From: an uncultured Selenomonadales bacterium | Lineage (GTDB): Bacteria; Bacillota; Clostridia; Christensenellales; QALW01 | Assembly (NCBI GenBank): GCA_905200615.1 | Contig: CAJKLB010000015.1 | Coordinates: forward strand, 1-44,506 | DNA: 44,506 bases | Direction: 5' to 3' | Shown here: positions 32,522 to 42,079 of the stretch, one piece after another | Position numbering within the stretch: the stretch's first letter is position 1 | Layout: each line of letters opens with the position of its first letter | The notes under the pieces: model-generated | Databases searched by the model: none | Seen by the model: the letters and a program-made list of their open reading frames with translations, nothing else | Told to the model about the DNA's origin: nothing | Position numbers and translations under genes: made by a program

Positions 32522-33790
32522 ATGAATATAATGGTGGTAGGCGGCGGAGGCCGTGAGCATGCGATTATAAAAAAGCTGAAACAAAATTCCGAAGTAACAA
32601 AAATCTATGCCTTGCCGGGAAACGGCGGTATTGCGCAGGACGCGCAATGTGTGGAGATCGGTGCCAAGGATATTGATAAAATTGTTGATTTTGCTCAACA
32701 AAACGCGATTGATTTTGCCGTGGTGGCACCGGATGATCCTTTGGTCCTGGGCGCCGTAGATCGTCTGGAGCAGGCGGGTATTCCCTGCTTTGGGCCCAGA
32801 GCAAACGCGGCCGTTCTGGAAGGCAGCAAGGTTTTTTCAAAAAATTTAATGAAAAAATACGGCATTCCCACAGCAGAATACCATGTTTTTTCCGCTGCCG
32901 AGGAAGCATTGGCTTTTTTAAAAAATACTTCTTTCCCTACCGTAATTAAAGCTGACGGTCTGGCGCTTGGCAAAGGTGTAATGATTGTACAGACTCTTGC
33001 GGAAGCGGAGGACGCGGTAAAAAAAATAATGGAGGACCGTGTTTTCGGTGAAAGCGGCAAAAATATCGTGATCGAGGAATTCCTTACCGGACCGGAGGTT
33101 TCGGTATTAGCCTTTACCGACGGCAAGACCGTAAAGCCGATGGTTTCCTCTATGGATCACAAACGCGCGCTGGATCATGACGAAGGCTTAAACACCGGCG
33201 GTATGGGTACGATCGCACCGAATCCGTATTATACCAAAGACATTGCGGATGAGTGTATGCGCACAATTTTTCTGCCGACAATAGCGGCCATGAATCAAGA
33301 GGGGCGTCCTTTTCAAGGCTGCCTGTATTTCGGTTTGATGCTTACCCCTGCAGGGCCGAAAGTAATTGAATATAACTGCCGCTTCGGCGATCCGGAAACA
33401 CAGGTGGTGCTTCCGCTTTTAAAAAGCGATTTGCTTACTGTAATGCGCGCCTGTCGGGAAGGCACACTTGCCCAATGCGAGGTTTCTTTTTCCGAAACCG
33501 CGGCGGCCTGCGTAGTAATGGCTTCCAAAGGGTATCCCGGCAAATATGAAACAGGATATGAGATTCAAATTGCTCCGGGGTTTTCCGCCGAACTTTTCGT
33601 CGCCGGGGCAAAACTCAAAAACGGAAAATTGTTTACCTCCGGCGGTCGGGTTTTAGGGGTCACAGCGGTAGGAAAGACACTGAAGGAAGCTGTGAAAGAG
33701 GCGTATCGTCAGTGCGAGCAGATTACCTTCGCTAATGCTTACTACCGGAGAGATATCGGACAAAAAGCGCTGGCGGCGCTGAATCAATAA
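32522..33790 (+). CDS. purD: Phosphoribosylamine-glycine ligase PurD
   Basis: This 422-residue ATP-grasp enzyme makes GAR. The opening MVVGGGGREHAI, GPRANAAVLEGSK, the ATP-grasp core FPTVIKADGLALGKGV and DHDEGLNTGGMGTIAP, and YNCRFGDPETQ for Mg and ATP binding are all present. AGGAG lies seven bases before ATG, and only ten bases separate it from glyA. Confidence 0.96.
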   Translation: MNIMVVGGGGREHAIIKKLKQNSEVTKIYALPGNGGIAQDAQCVEIGAKDIDKIVDFAQQNAIDFAVVAPDDPLVLGAVDRLEQAGIPCFGPRANAAVLEGSKVFSKNLMKKYGIPTAEYHVFSAAEEALAFLKNTSFPTVIKADGLALGKGVMIVQTLAEAEDAVKKIMEDRVFGESGKNIVIEEFLTGPEVSVLAFTDGKTVKPMVSSMDHKRALDHDEGLNTGGMGTIAPNPYYTKDIADECMRTIFLPTIAAMNQEGRPFQGCLYFGLMLTPAGPKVIEYNCRFGDPETQVVLPLLKSDLLTVMRACREGTLAQCEVSFSETAAACVVMASKGYPGKYETGYEIQIAPGFSAELFVAGAKLKNGKLFTSGGRVLGVTAVGKTLKEAVKEAYRQCEQITFANAYYRRDIGQKALAALNQ

Positions 33791-33806
33791 AACTTGGGGG
33801 AAGAAA

Positions 33807-36800
33807 ATGGTTTACAGAGTTTTTGTGGAAAAAAAAGGTGCGTTGGCTCATGAAGCAACGGCACTGAAAAACGATATCGTTTCTTTTCTGGGGATATCCG
33901 GCTTAGAAAAGCTGCGGCTGGTCAACCGCTATGATGTAGAAAATATTGAGCCGGAGTTATTTGAATACGCAAAGACAACGGTATTTTCCGAACCGCAGGT
34001 GGATATCGTTTCGGATACGCTGCAGGAAACGGAAGACGCCGCTGTATTTGCCGTGGAATATTTACCGGGGCAGTTTGACCAGCGTGCTGATTCTGCGGCG
34101 CAGTGTATTCAGTTGATTTCCATGGGGCAGCGGCCGCTGGTACGCACAGCCAAAGTTTATGTGCTTTCCGGTACACTTTCCGGGCAGGATATTGAAAAAA
34201 TTAAAAAACATGTAATCAATCCGGTGGAGAGCCGGCAAGCCGCTATGGAAAAGCCGGAAACATTAAAAACCGACTATGAAACACCTTCCTCGGTAGAAAC
34301 GCTCAGTGGATTTACCGCGCTTACAAGGGAAGAGCTGGAGCAATTTGTAAAGAATTACGGTTTGGCAATGGACAATGATGATATTTCATTCTGTCAGGAT
34401 TATTTCAAAAAAGAACAACGAGATCCTACCATCACCGAAATTCGAATGATTGACACCTATTGGTCGGATCATTGCCGCCATACGACTTTTCTTACCACAA
34501 TTGACAGCGTTCGCTTTGAAGACGAGCATCTGCAGGCGGCGTATGAAAATTATTTGCGTGTCCGCAAAGAACTCGGGCGTACAAAGCCGCAGAATTTAAT
34601 GGATATCGCAACATTGGCAGCCAAATATCTAAAATCCATAGGAAAACTGGAAAAATTAGATGAATCTGAAGAGATTAATGCCTGTACGGTAAAAATTCAA
34701 GTGAACGCAGATGGGCAAAATGAAGATTGGCTGCTTTTATTTAAAAATGAAACGCATAATCATCCCACAGAGATCGAACCCTTCGGCGGTGCCGCCACCT
34801 GTATCGGCGGTGCGATCCGGGATCCTCTTTCGGGCAGAAGCTATGTTTACGCGGCTATGCGTGTAACCGGGGCGGCAGATCCGCTCAGGCCGGTGGAACA
34901 AACCCTGCAGGGCAAGCTGCCGCAGCGGAAAATTGTTACTACCGCGGCGGCGGGTTATTCTTCTTACGGCAATCAAATCGGCCTTGCTACTGGTCAGGTG
35001 GACGAGCTCTATCATGAGGGATACGCGGCTAAGCGTATGGAAATCGGCGCCGTGATCGCCGCGGCTCCGGCAAAGAATGTACGCCGTGAAGTACCGCAGC
35101 CGGGCGACATCGTTATTCTTTTAGGCGGGAAAACCGGACGCGACGGATGCGGCGGCGCTACCGGCTCCTCAAAATCCCATACGCTTTCTTCTTTGGAGAG
35201 CTGCGGCGCTGAGGTGCAGAAAGGCAATGCTCCCGAAGAGCGAAAGCTGCAGCGGCTTTTCCGCAATGAAGAGGTTTCCCGCCTCATTAAGCGATGCAAT
35301 GATTTCGGCGCCGGCGGCGTTTCGGTGGCTATCGGCGAACTGGCTGACGGCCTGAAAATTGATTTGGACGCCGTACCGAAAAAATATGAGGGATTGGACG
35401 GCACCGAACTTGCCATCAGTGAATCACAGGAACGCATGGCAGTAGTGGTAGAAGAAAAAGATTCTTCCACCTTTATTGAACTGGCCCGGCGCGAAAATTT
35501 AGAAGCTACCGTCGTAGCGAAAGTAACAAAAGAACCGCGTCTGGTAATGACTTGGAAAGGCAATACCATCGTTGATATCTCCCGTGAGTTTTTAAATTCC
35601 AACGGCGCGGAAAAACACATTACCATTGAAACGGTTTCGCCCAAGCCTTATGAAAAAGTTCCGGCAAAGGATTTTTCAACCGCCTATCGCGCGTTGGCGG
35701 CGGATTTAAATGTATGCTCTAAACGGGGGCTTTCCGAACGCTTTGATTCTACGATCGGTGCCGGCACGGTTCTTATGCCTTTCGGAGGAAAATATCAGCT
35801 GACGCCGATTCAGGCAATGGTGCACAAAATTTCTTTGGAAAAAGGCGACACTGATGACTGCTCTTTGATGGCTTGGGGATATAACCCCTTTATTGCGGAA
35901 AAAAGTCCGTATCACGGCGCATATTTAGCCGTAGTGGAATCCGTTGCAAAACTGATAGCCGCCGGTGCCGGTTTTCACGATGTTTACCTCACCTTTCAGG
36001 AATATTTTGCCCGTCCCGGTAAAGATCCCAAGCGTTGGGGACAGCCGCTTTCGGCGCTGCTGGGCGCGTTTCAGGCACAGCTGGATTATGAGATCGCTGC
36101 TATCGGCGGCAAGGATTCCATGAGCGGTACCTTTGAACATATCGATGTTCCGCCTACACTGGTATCCTTTGCGGTAACGACGGAAAAAATCCCGAATATT
36201 CTCTCTCCGGAATTCAAAGGTGACGGTCATCGCGTCATGCTGCTCAAACCGGAATATGAGGAAAACGGATTGCCTGAAAAAGCTTCGCAAAAAGCAGTTT
36301 TTCAAACGGTTACCGATTGGATGCGAAGCGGCAAAGTACTGGCGGCCTATACGCCGGGTTACGGCGGAATTGCCGAGGCAATATTGAAAATGGCCTTGGG
36401 CAACGGTATCGGCTTTGCTTTTGAGGACACCCTTACGCTGCCGGAATTATTTGGGTACGCTTACGGCGCGTTTATTCTGGAAGTCACCGACGAGATCCCC
36501 GGCGGTATTTTGCTGGGGGCAACCACAAAAGACGCGGCGATTACCTATCAAGGAGAAACGCTTGCTTTAGCGGAACTTTCAGCGCTTTATGAAAATAAAC
36601 TGGAGACGGTATATCCCTGCAATATCGAGAGTAAAAAAGAGGCGGTTCCCGCTTTTACCTATCATGCGGTAAAGTATGCCAAGGCCCCATCTATTGCCAA
36701 GCCGCGCGTACTGATTCCCGTATTTCCCGGAACCAACTGTGAGTACGATACCGCCAAAGCCATGGCTGCGGCCGGTGCCGAACCGGATGTTTTTGTTATC

Positions 36801-37496
36801 AACAATCTCTCTTCCGGCGCGGTGAAAGAATCCGTAGATATTTTTGCAAAAAAAATAAAAAATTCGCAAATCATCTTTATTCCCGGAGGGTTCTCCGGCG
36901 GTGACGAGCCCGATGGTTCCGGAAAATTTATTACTGCTTTTTTCCGTTCCGCGGCAATTAAGGAAGGCGTTACCGAGCTTCTGGATCGGCGTGACGGACT
37001 GATGTGCGGCATCTGTAACGGTTTTCAGGCGCTGATCAAGCTGGGGCTGGTACCCTACGGAAAAATTATTGATACCGACGCCAGCTGTCCCACTCTTACG
37101 TTTAATACCATCGGCAGACACCAATCACGCCTGGTTCGTACAAGAGTTGCCTCCAATCAATCGCCCTGGCTGATGAATACACAGCCCGGAGAAATCTACA
37201 CGGTTCCGATCTCGCACGGAGAAGGACGCTTTTTAGCAGATGACGCCATGATCGCGCGTCTGGCCGAAAACGGACAGATTGCCACGCAATATGTGGATTT
37301 TTCACAAAATCCCACCATGGATATTCACTTTAATCCCAACGGCTCCTGCGCGGCCATTGAGGGTATTACTTCACCCGACGGCAGAGTTTTGGGCAAAATG
37401 GGTCATTCCGAACGCATCGGCAAAGGCCTTTATAAAAATGTGCCGGGCAATTTTGATATGGGTATATTTGCTTCGGCCGTATATTATTTTAAATAA
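33807..37496 (+). CDS. purL: FGAM synthase PurL, single-chain large type
   Basis: This 1229-residue enzyme converts FGAR to FGAM with ATP and glutamine. It combines a PurS-like N terminus, a linker, two AIR-synthase-type halves (SDHCRHTTF near 220, FKNETHNHP near 311 and later GGKDSMSG) and a C-terminal class I glutaminase. The glutaminase has LIPVFPGTNCEYD, the nucleophile Cys1070 in CGICNGFQ and the His1137-Glu1139 pair in HGEGRF. The single-chain form replaces the PurL-PurQ-PurS complex found in Bacillus. GGGGG precedes the start. The next gene, guaB, begins 12 bases after it. Confidence 0.96.
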   Translation: MVYRVFVEKKGALAHEATALKNDIVSFLGISGLEKLRLVNRYDVENIEPELFEYAKTTVFSEPQVDIVSDTLQETEDAAVFAVEYLPGQFDQRADSAAQCIQLISMGQRPLVRTAKVYVLSGTLSGQDIEKIKKHVINPVESRQAAMEKPETLKTDYETPSSVETLSGFTALTREELEQFVKNYGLAMDNDDISFCQDYFKKEQRDPTITEIRMIDTYWSDHCRHTTFLTTIDSVRFEDEHLQAAYENYLRVRKELGRTKPQNLMDIATLAAKYLKSIGKLEKLDESEEINACTVKIQVNADGQNEDWLLLFKNETHNHPTEIEPFGGAATCIGGAIRDPLSGRSYVYAAMRVTGAADPLRPVEQTLQGKLPQRKIVTTAAAGYSSYGNQIGLATGQVDELYHEGYAAKRMEIGAVIAAAPAKNVRREVPQPGDIVILLGGKTGRDGCGGATGSSKSHTLSSLESCGAEVQKGNAPEERKLQRLFRNEEVSRLIKRCNDFGAGGVSVAIGELADGLKIDLDAVPKKYEGLDGTELAISESQERMAVVVEEKDSSTFIELARRENLEATVVAKVTKEPRLVMTWKGNTIVDISREFLNSNGAEKHITIETVSPKPYEKVPAKDFSTAYRALAADLNVCSKRGLSERFDSTIGAGTVLMPFGGKYQLTPIQAMVHKISLEKGDTDDCSLMAWGYNPFIAEKSPYHGAYLAVVESVAKLIAAGAGFHDVYLTFQEYFARPGKDPKRWGQPLSALLGAFQAQLDYEIAAIGGKDSMSGTFEHIDVPPTLVSFAVTTEKIPNILSPEFKGDGHRVMLLKPEYEENGLPEKASQKAVFQTVTDWMRSGKVLAAYTPGYGGIAEAILKMALGNGIGFAFEDTLTLPELFGYAYGAFILEVTDEIPGGILLGATTKDAAITYQGETLALAELSALYENKLETVYPCNIESKKEAVPAFTYHAVKYAKAPSIAKPRVLIPVFPGTNCEYDTAKAMAAAGAEPDVFVINNLSSGAVKESVDIFAKKIKNSQIIFIPGGFSGGDEPDGSGKFITAFFRSAAIKEGVTELLDRRDGLMCGICNGFQALIKLGLVPYGKIIDTDASCPTLTFNTIGRHQSRLVRTRVASNQSPWLMNTQPGEIYTVPISHGEGRFLADDAMIARLAENGQIATQYVDFSQNPTMDIHFNPNGSCAAIEGITSPDGRVLGKMGHSERIGKGLYKNVPGNFDMGIFASAVYYFK

Positions 37497-37508
37497 GGAG
37501 AATTTTTT

Positions 37509-39002
37509 ATGGCTACGTTTTTTGAAGAACCGTCGCATACCTTTAATGAGTATTTATTAATTCCGGGCTATTCCGACAGCACCTGTATTCCTGCTAATGT
37601 AAGCCTGAAAACACCGCTTGTAAAATTCAAAAAAGGCGAAAAGCCCGCTCTGGAAATGAATATTCCCATGGTTTCGGCCATTATGCAGTCTGTTTCCGGC
37701 GATAAACTCGCCGTGGCGCTGGCCCGTGAAGGCGGCGTAGCTTTTATCTACGGATCACAGACCGTAGAGGAGGAAGCAGCCATGGTAGCGCGCGCGAAAG
37801 GCTATAAGGCCGGATTTGTAAAAAGTGATTCCAACATTGCTCCGCAAAATACTTTAAAAGATATTTTGGCCTTAAAGGAACAAACAGGACATTCTACGGT
37901 AGCGGTAACAGAGGACGGCACAGCCGAGGGAAAACTGCTGGGTATCGTAACCGGAAGAGATTACCGCGTAAGCCGCATGAGTCCGGATACGCCGGTTTCC
38001 GAATTCATGACACCGATGGAAAAATTGATTTATGCCAAAGAAGGAACGACGCTCAGCGAGGCAAACGATATTATCTGGGAACACAAGCTCAATTCCCTGC
38101 CTATTGTATCCGAGAGCGGAAAACTGCGTTATTTTGTTTTCCGTAAGGACTATGAGCAGCATAAAAATAACCCGAATGAACTGCTGGACGCCAATAAGCG
38201 ATATGTAGTCGGCGCGGGAATCAATACCCGCGATTATGCCCAGCGAGTACCGGCGCTTGTGGACGCAGGCGCGGATGTGCTTTGTATTGACTCCTCTGAA
38301 GGGTTTTCCCAGTGGCAGAAGCTTACCATCGATTTTATCCGTGAAAAATACGGTGACAGCGTGAAAGTCGGCGCGGGAAACGTAGTAGACGGCGAAGGAT
38401 TCCGTTATTTAGCCGAGTGCGACGCTGATTTTGTAAAGGTGGGCATCGGAGGCGGCTCGATCTGTATTACCCGTGAAACCAAGGGAATCGGCCGCGGACA
38501 GGCAACAGCGGTCATTGACGTTTGTCGCGCGCGTGACGAATATTTCAAGGAAACGGGAATCTATGTTCCCGTATGTTCCGACGGCGGCATCGTGCATGAT
38601 CATCATATTACGCTTGCTTTGGCTATGGGCGCGGATTTCGTAATGCTGGGACGATATTTTGCTCGCTTTGATGAAAGCCCTACCGCAAAAATTAACATCA
38701 ACGGTACCCTGATGAAAGAATATTGGGGCGAAGGGTCCAATCGCGCGCGAAACTGGCAGCGGTATGATTTAGGCGGTGCCAGCAAACTTTCTTTTGAAGA
38801 GGGCGTTGATTCCTATGTTCCGTATGCGGGAAAGCTTTCGGACAACGTGCGTCAAACGCTGGCCAAAGTGAAAAGTACCATGTGCAACTGCGGCGCAATA
38901 ACCATTTCACAGCTGCAGCAAAAAGCTAAAATTACCTTGGTTTCCTCGGTAAGCATTGTAGAGGGCGGCGCGCATGACGTTGTACTGAAGAGCAAGCAAT
39001 AA
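37509..39002 (+). CDS. guaB: IMP dehydrogenase GuaB, Tritrichomonas-like subtype
   Basis: This 497-residue enzyme oxidises IMP to XMP. The TIM barrel is interrupted by a CBS pair (about 112-215). The catalytic Cys319 lies in GIGGGSICITRETKGIGRGQ; typical bacterial enzymes have a GIGPGSICTTR-type loop. The flap reads ARNWQRYDLGG with Arg418-Tyr419, and Asp261 and Glu431 are in place. These numbers coincide with the Tritrichomonas foetus enzyme, whose gene is thought to be of bacterial origin. It is the last gene of the purine operon and takes the product IMP towards GMP. GGAGA precedes the start, followed by a terminator. Confidence 0.93.
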   Translation: MATFFEEPSHTFNEYLLIPGYSDSTCIPANVSLKTPLVKFKKGEKPALEMNIPMVSAIMQSVSGDKLAVALAREGGVAFIYGSQTVEEEAAMVARAKGYKAGFVKSDSNIAPQNTLKDILALKEQTGHSTVAVTEDGTAEGKLLGIVTGRDYRVSRMSPDTPVSEFMTPMEKLIYAKEGTTLSEANDIIWEHKLNSLPIVSESGKLRYFVFRKDYEQHKNNPNELLDANKRYVVGAGINTRDYAQRVPALVDAGADVLCIDSSEGFSQWQKLTIDFIREKYGDSVKVGAGNVVDGEGFRYLAECDADFVKVGIGGGSICITRETKGIGRGQATAVIDVCRARDEYFKETGIYVPVCSDGGIVHDHHITLALAMGADFVMLGRYFARFDESPTAKININGTLMKEYWGEGSNRARNWQRYDLGGASKLSFEEGVDSYVPYAGKLSDNVRQTLAKVKSTMCNCGAITISQLQQKAKITLVSSVSIVEGGAHDVVLKSKQ

Positions 39003-39044
39003 AAGATATTCCGAAAAATCCAAAAAAATCGTATAAGACAACAA

Positions 39045-39088
39045 AAACCGACATTCGCTCGATTCGTAAAATGTCGGTTTTATTTTTT
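39045..39088 (+). terminator. Terminator of the purine operon
   Basis: Perfect 11-bp stem AAACCGACATT (39045-39055) and AATGTCGGTTT (39070-39080), followed by TTTATTTTTTAA. Confidence 0.9.
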
Positions 39089-39159
39089 AAAGAAAAAACA
39101 TATTCATTTTTTACAACTGCAATTCATTTGGGAAATTATAAAAAGACGAACAAGAAATT

Positions 39160-39395
39160 GAGCGTGTCTAAAAAGTCGCACGGATAAAAAGCTGCACAAT
39201 AAAGTTTTCATCCACTTTTTTTAAAGGCGTGAGGTACCGGGTCCTCCGATTCGCCCAAAGAGGAAGAAATCTTCCCGAAAAGAGCGCCGGAGAGGCGTGA
39301 AACGTCCCGACGGGTGTATTACGATTTGGAACCCTCCCCCCATGCGACGCATAAAAATTTTTTGCATCTATTCATGAACAGGTTTTTTGGCAGAG
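39160..39395 (+). repeat. Dispersed element, copy C (partial or shorter version)
   Basis: The left end GAGCGTGTCTAAAAAGTC and the following about 80 bases align with the left end of element B (from 17643). Similarity continues through a CCG-rich stretch to CCCCCCATGCGACGCATAAAAATTTTTTGCATC-like sequence near 39335-39367, paralleled in B near 17800-17825. Small GC hairpins are present. The right boundary is not clear and the right half found in A and B is missing. Confidence 0.5.
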
Positions 39396-39459
39396 TGAAA
39401 TGATTATTCTGCGACAGGATGCCGTACCTGGCGGAAAGGATTCGGTACATGCCGCAAGG

Positions 39460-40233
39460 TCATTTCTGCTCCCTCTCATACAGTTCCGGCGTCAGCTGCG
39501 CCATATTTCCGCCGTCTACCACAAGCTCGGCTCCGGTGGTATTGCGAGATTCATCGCTGCCAAAATACCATGCCGCATTGGCAATATCCTCAAATTCGGC
39601 GATATCCCTAAGCGGCGTATAATTGGAAAGCGCGTTTTTGCAATCGTTATAATTGGTCTTCCAACGCTCGGTTTTAATCATTCCCGGCAAAACACAATTG
39701 CTGCGAATATTATATTTGCCTAAATCAATGGCCAGTGCCCGGCTCAAACTCAGCACACCGCCCTTAGAGCAACTGTAAGCCGCTCGCGAGGGAATTGCCC
39801 GATAAGCCGTATTGGAATTGATAAACACAATGGAGCCGCCGCCTTTCTCCTTCATCTGCAGCGCCGCCTGCCGCGCGAGCATAAAATTCCAGCCGATATT
39901 GGTATGAACCACATTCATAAAATCCTCAATATCCACGGTAAGCGTATCCTGAGCAATTCCCAGGTTTGCCGCATTCATTACCAAGCAATCCAGCAAATAT
40001 CCTTGCGCGCGGATATCCTCAAAAATACGGATCACATCGGCTTCATCATACACTTTCATTCCGTAACCTTTAGTATAAACACCGTATTCCACCGCCAAAT
40101 TTTTTGCGGCCTCCGCTGCTTTTTCCTCATTGCGGGAGCCTACAAACACATCATACCCTTCTTTGGCAAAACGGCTGGCAATCGCATAGCCTGTACCATT
40201 GGTTGCACCCGTTACAAAAACCGATTTAGTCAT
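39460..40233 (-). CDS. SDR-family oxidoreductase
   Basis: This 257-residue short-chain dehydrogenase has TGATNGTG (cofactor binding) at the N terminus, NAANLG, INSNTAYR with the catalytic Ser region, and the YSCSK motif with catalytic Tyr and Lys, then GGNMAQL at the end. An in-frame TTG at 40251 is possible, but ATG 40233 has AAGGAG nine bases before it. It is the last gene of the operon, directly after the sugar-acid dehydratase gene. Its likely substrate is a sugar or sugar alcohol, by context only. Cofactor preference is not clear. Confidence 0.85.
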   Translation of the reverse strand: MTKSVFVTGATNGTGYAIASRFAKEGYDVFVGSRNEEKAAEAAKNLAVEYGVYTKGYGMKVYDEADVIRIFEDIRAQGYLLDCLVMNAANLGIAQDTLTVDIEDFMNVVHTNIGWNFMLARQAALQMKEKGGGSIVFINSNTAYRAIPSRAAYSCSKGGVLSLSRALAIDLGKYNIRSNCVLPGMIKTERWKTNYNDCKNALSNYTPLRDIAEFEDIANAAWYFGSDESRNTTGAELVVDGGNMAQLTPELYEREQK

Positions 40234-40247
40234 TTTTCTCTTCTCCT

Positions 40248-41408
40248 TCAAAAATAAAATTCACTTTTTGTCGGGCGAATATCGGTAAGCGCCCCGGTAT
40301 AATGCCGCAAGGTGTGCGGCTGATACGGATGTTTCAAGCACTCTTCTTCCTTAATTTCAATTCCCAGCCCGGGTTTATCCGAAATATACATATAACCATC
40401 CTCATAGCGCAGTGCCTCATTGGTTACCTCCTTGCGCCAAGTGACATCACTGTACATAATTTCCAAAATACAAAAGTTAGGACAGTTCGCGGCCAGCTGA
40501 AGCGTAGCCGCGTTGGCCACCGGACCTGAAGGATTATGCGGTGCAAAAGGAAGATACCGGCATTCTGCTTCGGCGGCAATCTTTTTCAATTCCATAATGC
40601 CGCCGGCATGAGAAATATCCGGCTGAATATAATCGGCGGGCATCATATCAAAGAATCGGCGATAGTCCCACCGGGTATACAGCCGTTCTCCCGCGGAAAT
40701 GGCGACCGGAGACTGATCCTTCACGGCTTTTAAGGCTTCCAAACTATCCGGCGGAACCGGTTCTTCAAAGAACATCGGTTTAAACGGCGCCAGCTCCTTG
40801 GCAATTTTTATACCCGTGGGAATATTAAACCGGCCATGTCCTTCAATTAAAAGATCTACATTATCGCCCACCGCTTCCCGCACGGCCGCCACGCATTTGA
40901 GGGCTTTATCCAAATCTGCCGCGGAAATATTCATATAACTCTTGCCAAAAGGATCCCATTTCATAGCCGTTACCCCGCGTTTGACCGCTTCGGCGGCTTT
41001 TTGGCCGAACTCCTCCGGCTCTTTTGCTCCGGCAAACCAGCCGTTTACATAAATGCGTACTTTATCATGAACCTTTCCTCCCAACAGCTGATAGACCGGC
41101 ACGCCCATAGACTTTCCTAAAATATCCCAAAGTGCCATCTCCACCGCGGAAAGAGCCGACATCAGCACCGGACCGCCGCGCCAGTAAGCGTCACGGTAGA
41201 TATCATGCCAGTGCTTTTCAATGGTTAAAGGATTTTTTCCTACCAGATATTCCTTAATATGCTCTATCGCTCCGACAAGGGCTTTTTCTTTATATTCTAG
41301 CGTAGCTTCGCCCACGCCGTCAATCGCTTCATCGGTGTATACCTTCACAAATACCCAGTTAGTGCGAAAGCAATCGACATTCAGTACTTTAATATCCGTA
41401 ACCTTCAT
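40248..41408 (-). CDS. Enolase-superfamily sugar-acid dehydratase (galactonate/gluconate dehydratase-like)
   Basis: This 386-residue protein belongs to the mandelate racemase/muconate lactonizing group. WRGGPVLMSALSA (76-88), EGHGRFN (189-195), EEPVPP (215-220), AGERLYTRWDYR (239-250), QPDISHAGGI (262-271) and PHNPSGPV (290-297) give the metal ligands Glu189, Glu215 and Glu241 and the catalytic His291. D-galactonate dehydratase is the closest pattern I recognise, although there the first ligand is Asp in DFHGR. Expected reaction: aldonate to 2-keto-3-deoxy acid. It overlaps the UlaG-like gene by four bases. Confidence 0.82.
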   Translation of the reverse strand: MKVTDIKVLNVDCFRTNWVFVKVYTDEAIDGVGEATLEYKEKALVGAIEHIKEYLVGKNPLTIEKHWHDIYRDAYWRGGPVLMSALSAVEMALWDILGKSMGVPVYQLLGGKVHDKVRIYVNGWFAGAKEPEEFGQKAAEAVKRGVTAMKWDPFGKSYMNISAADLDKALKCVAAVREAVGDNVDLLIEGHGRFNIPTGIKIAKELAPFKPMFFEEPVPPDSLEALKAVKDQSPVAISAGERLYTRWDYRRFFDMMPADYIQPDISHAGGIMELKKIAAEAECRYLPFAPHNPSGPVANAATLQLAANCPNFCILEIMYSDVTWRKEVTNEALRYEDGYMYISDKPGLGIEIKEEECLKHPYQPHTLRHYTGALTDIRPTKSEFYF

Positions 41409-42079
41409 AATTGTATCTCCTTATAAATTTCAGGAATTACCGCGTTAGGTGCCGAAAAATCGGCAAGGCAAAAATCATCCAACATACCCATATGCAGAGG
41501 CACGGTCTTTTTTGCGTTGATTCGCCCCGCAAAATCCGCGGCGTCAAACAGATTCATATTATTCCCCAATCCGTTGACCGGAAGAAATACCGCCTCTAAA
41601 TTTTTCGGGATATCCTCAAAAATATCGGTATTATAAAGTGTATCGCCGGTAATATAATAGCTTTTTCCCTCCGCTTCTATCAATACGCCGATGGCTTCAG
41701 GGTCGGAATGCACCGCGCGAACGGAAAAGAAGCGCACCCCCCTCTCCGTCCAACGGGTATGCGGGGCAAACCATATATAGTTATGTCTCACGCCGTACTT
41801 ACGGATCGGCTCAAAACAAGAAGGCGCCACCAAACACGTAACCGCCTTTTCCCCCATAAGATAGTGTTCCAGCGTTTCCTCATCGTAATGATCCTGATGA
41901 TTATGGGTACAGATAATCACATCAGGCCGAATCTGTAAAAAACGTTCTTTCACCGGCACACGACGGAAAGACGCGGGATTCAGCCTTTGACAGCTATTGG
42001 AAAGATAGGGGTCTATAACGATAGAAAGCCCACCCGTTTCAAACAGCAGGCCCGCCTGCCCCAGCCAGGTAATCTTCAT
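41405..42079 (-). CDS. Metallo-beta-lactamase-fold hydrolase (UlaG-like)
   Basis: This 224-residue protein has the MBL metal motif THNHQDH (His59, His61, Asp63, His64), an opening WLGQAGLLF and DPYL typical of UlaG-like L-ascorbate-6-phosphate lactonases, and YYITGDTLY and VPLHMGM for the later ligands. UlaG enzymes hydrolyse lactones, which fits a step between a sugar dehydrogenase and a sugar-acid dehydratase. It overlaps both neighbouring genes by four bases. The substrate is inferred from context. Confidence 0.8.
   Translation of the reverse strand: MKITWLGQAGLLFETGGLSIVIDPYLSNSCQRLNPASFRRVPVKERFLQIRPDVIICTHNHQDHYDEETLEHYLMGEKAVTCLVAPSCFEPIRKYGVRHNYIWFAPHTRWTERGVRFFSVRAVHSDPEAIGVLIEAEGKSYYITGDTLYNTDIFEDIPKNLEAVFLPVNGLGNNMNLFDAADFAGRINAKKTVPLHMGMLDDFCLADFSAPNAVIPEIYKEIQL

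Larger units (their letters stand above)
39003..39459. other. 457-base gap with terminator and dispersed element C
   Basis: Contains the purine operon terminator and element C, both listed separately. The short frames across it are not supported. Confidence 0.6.
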
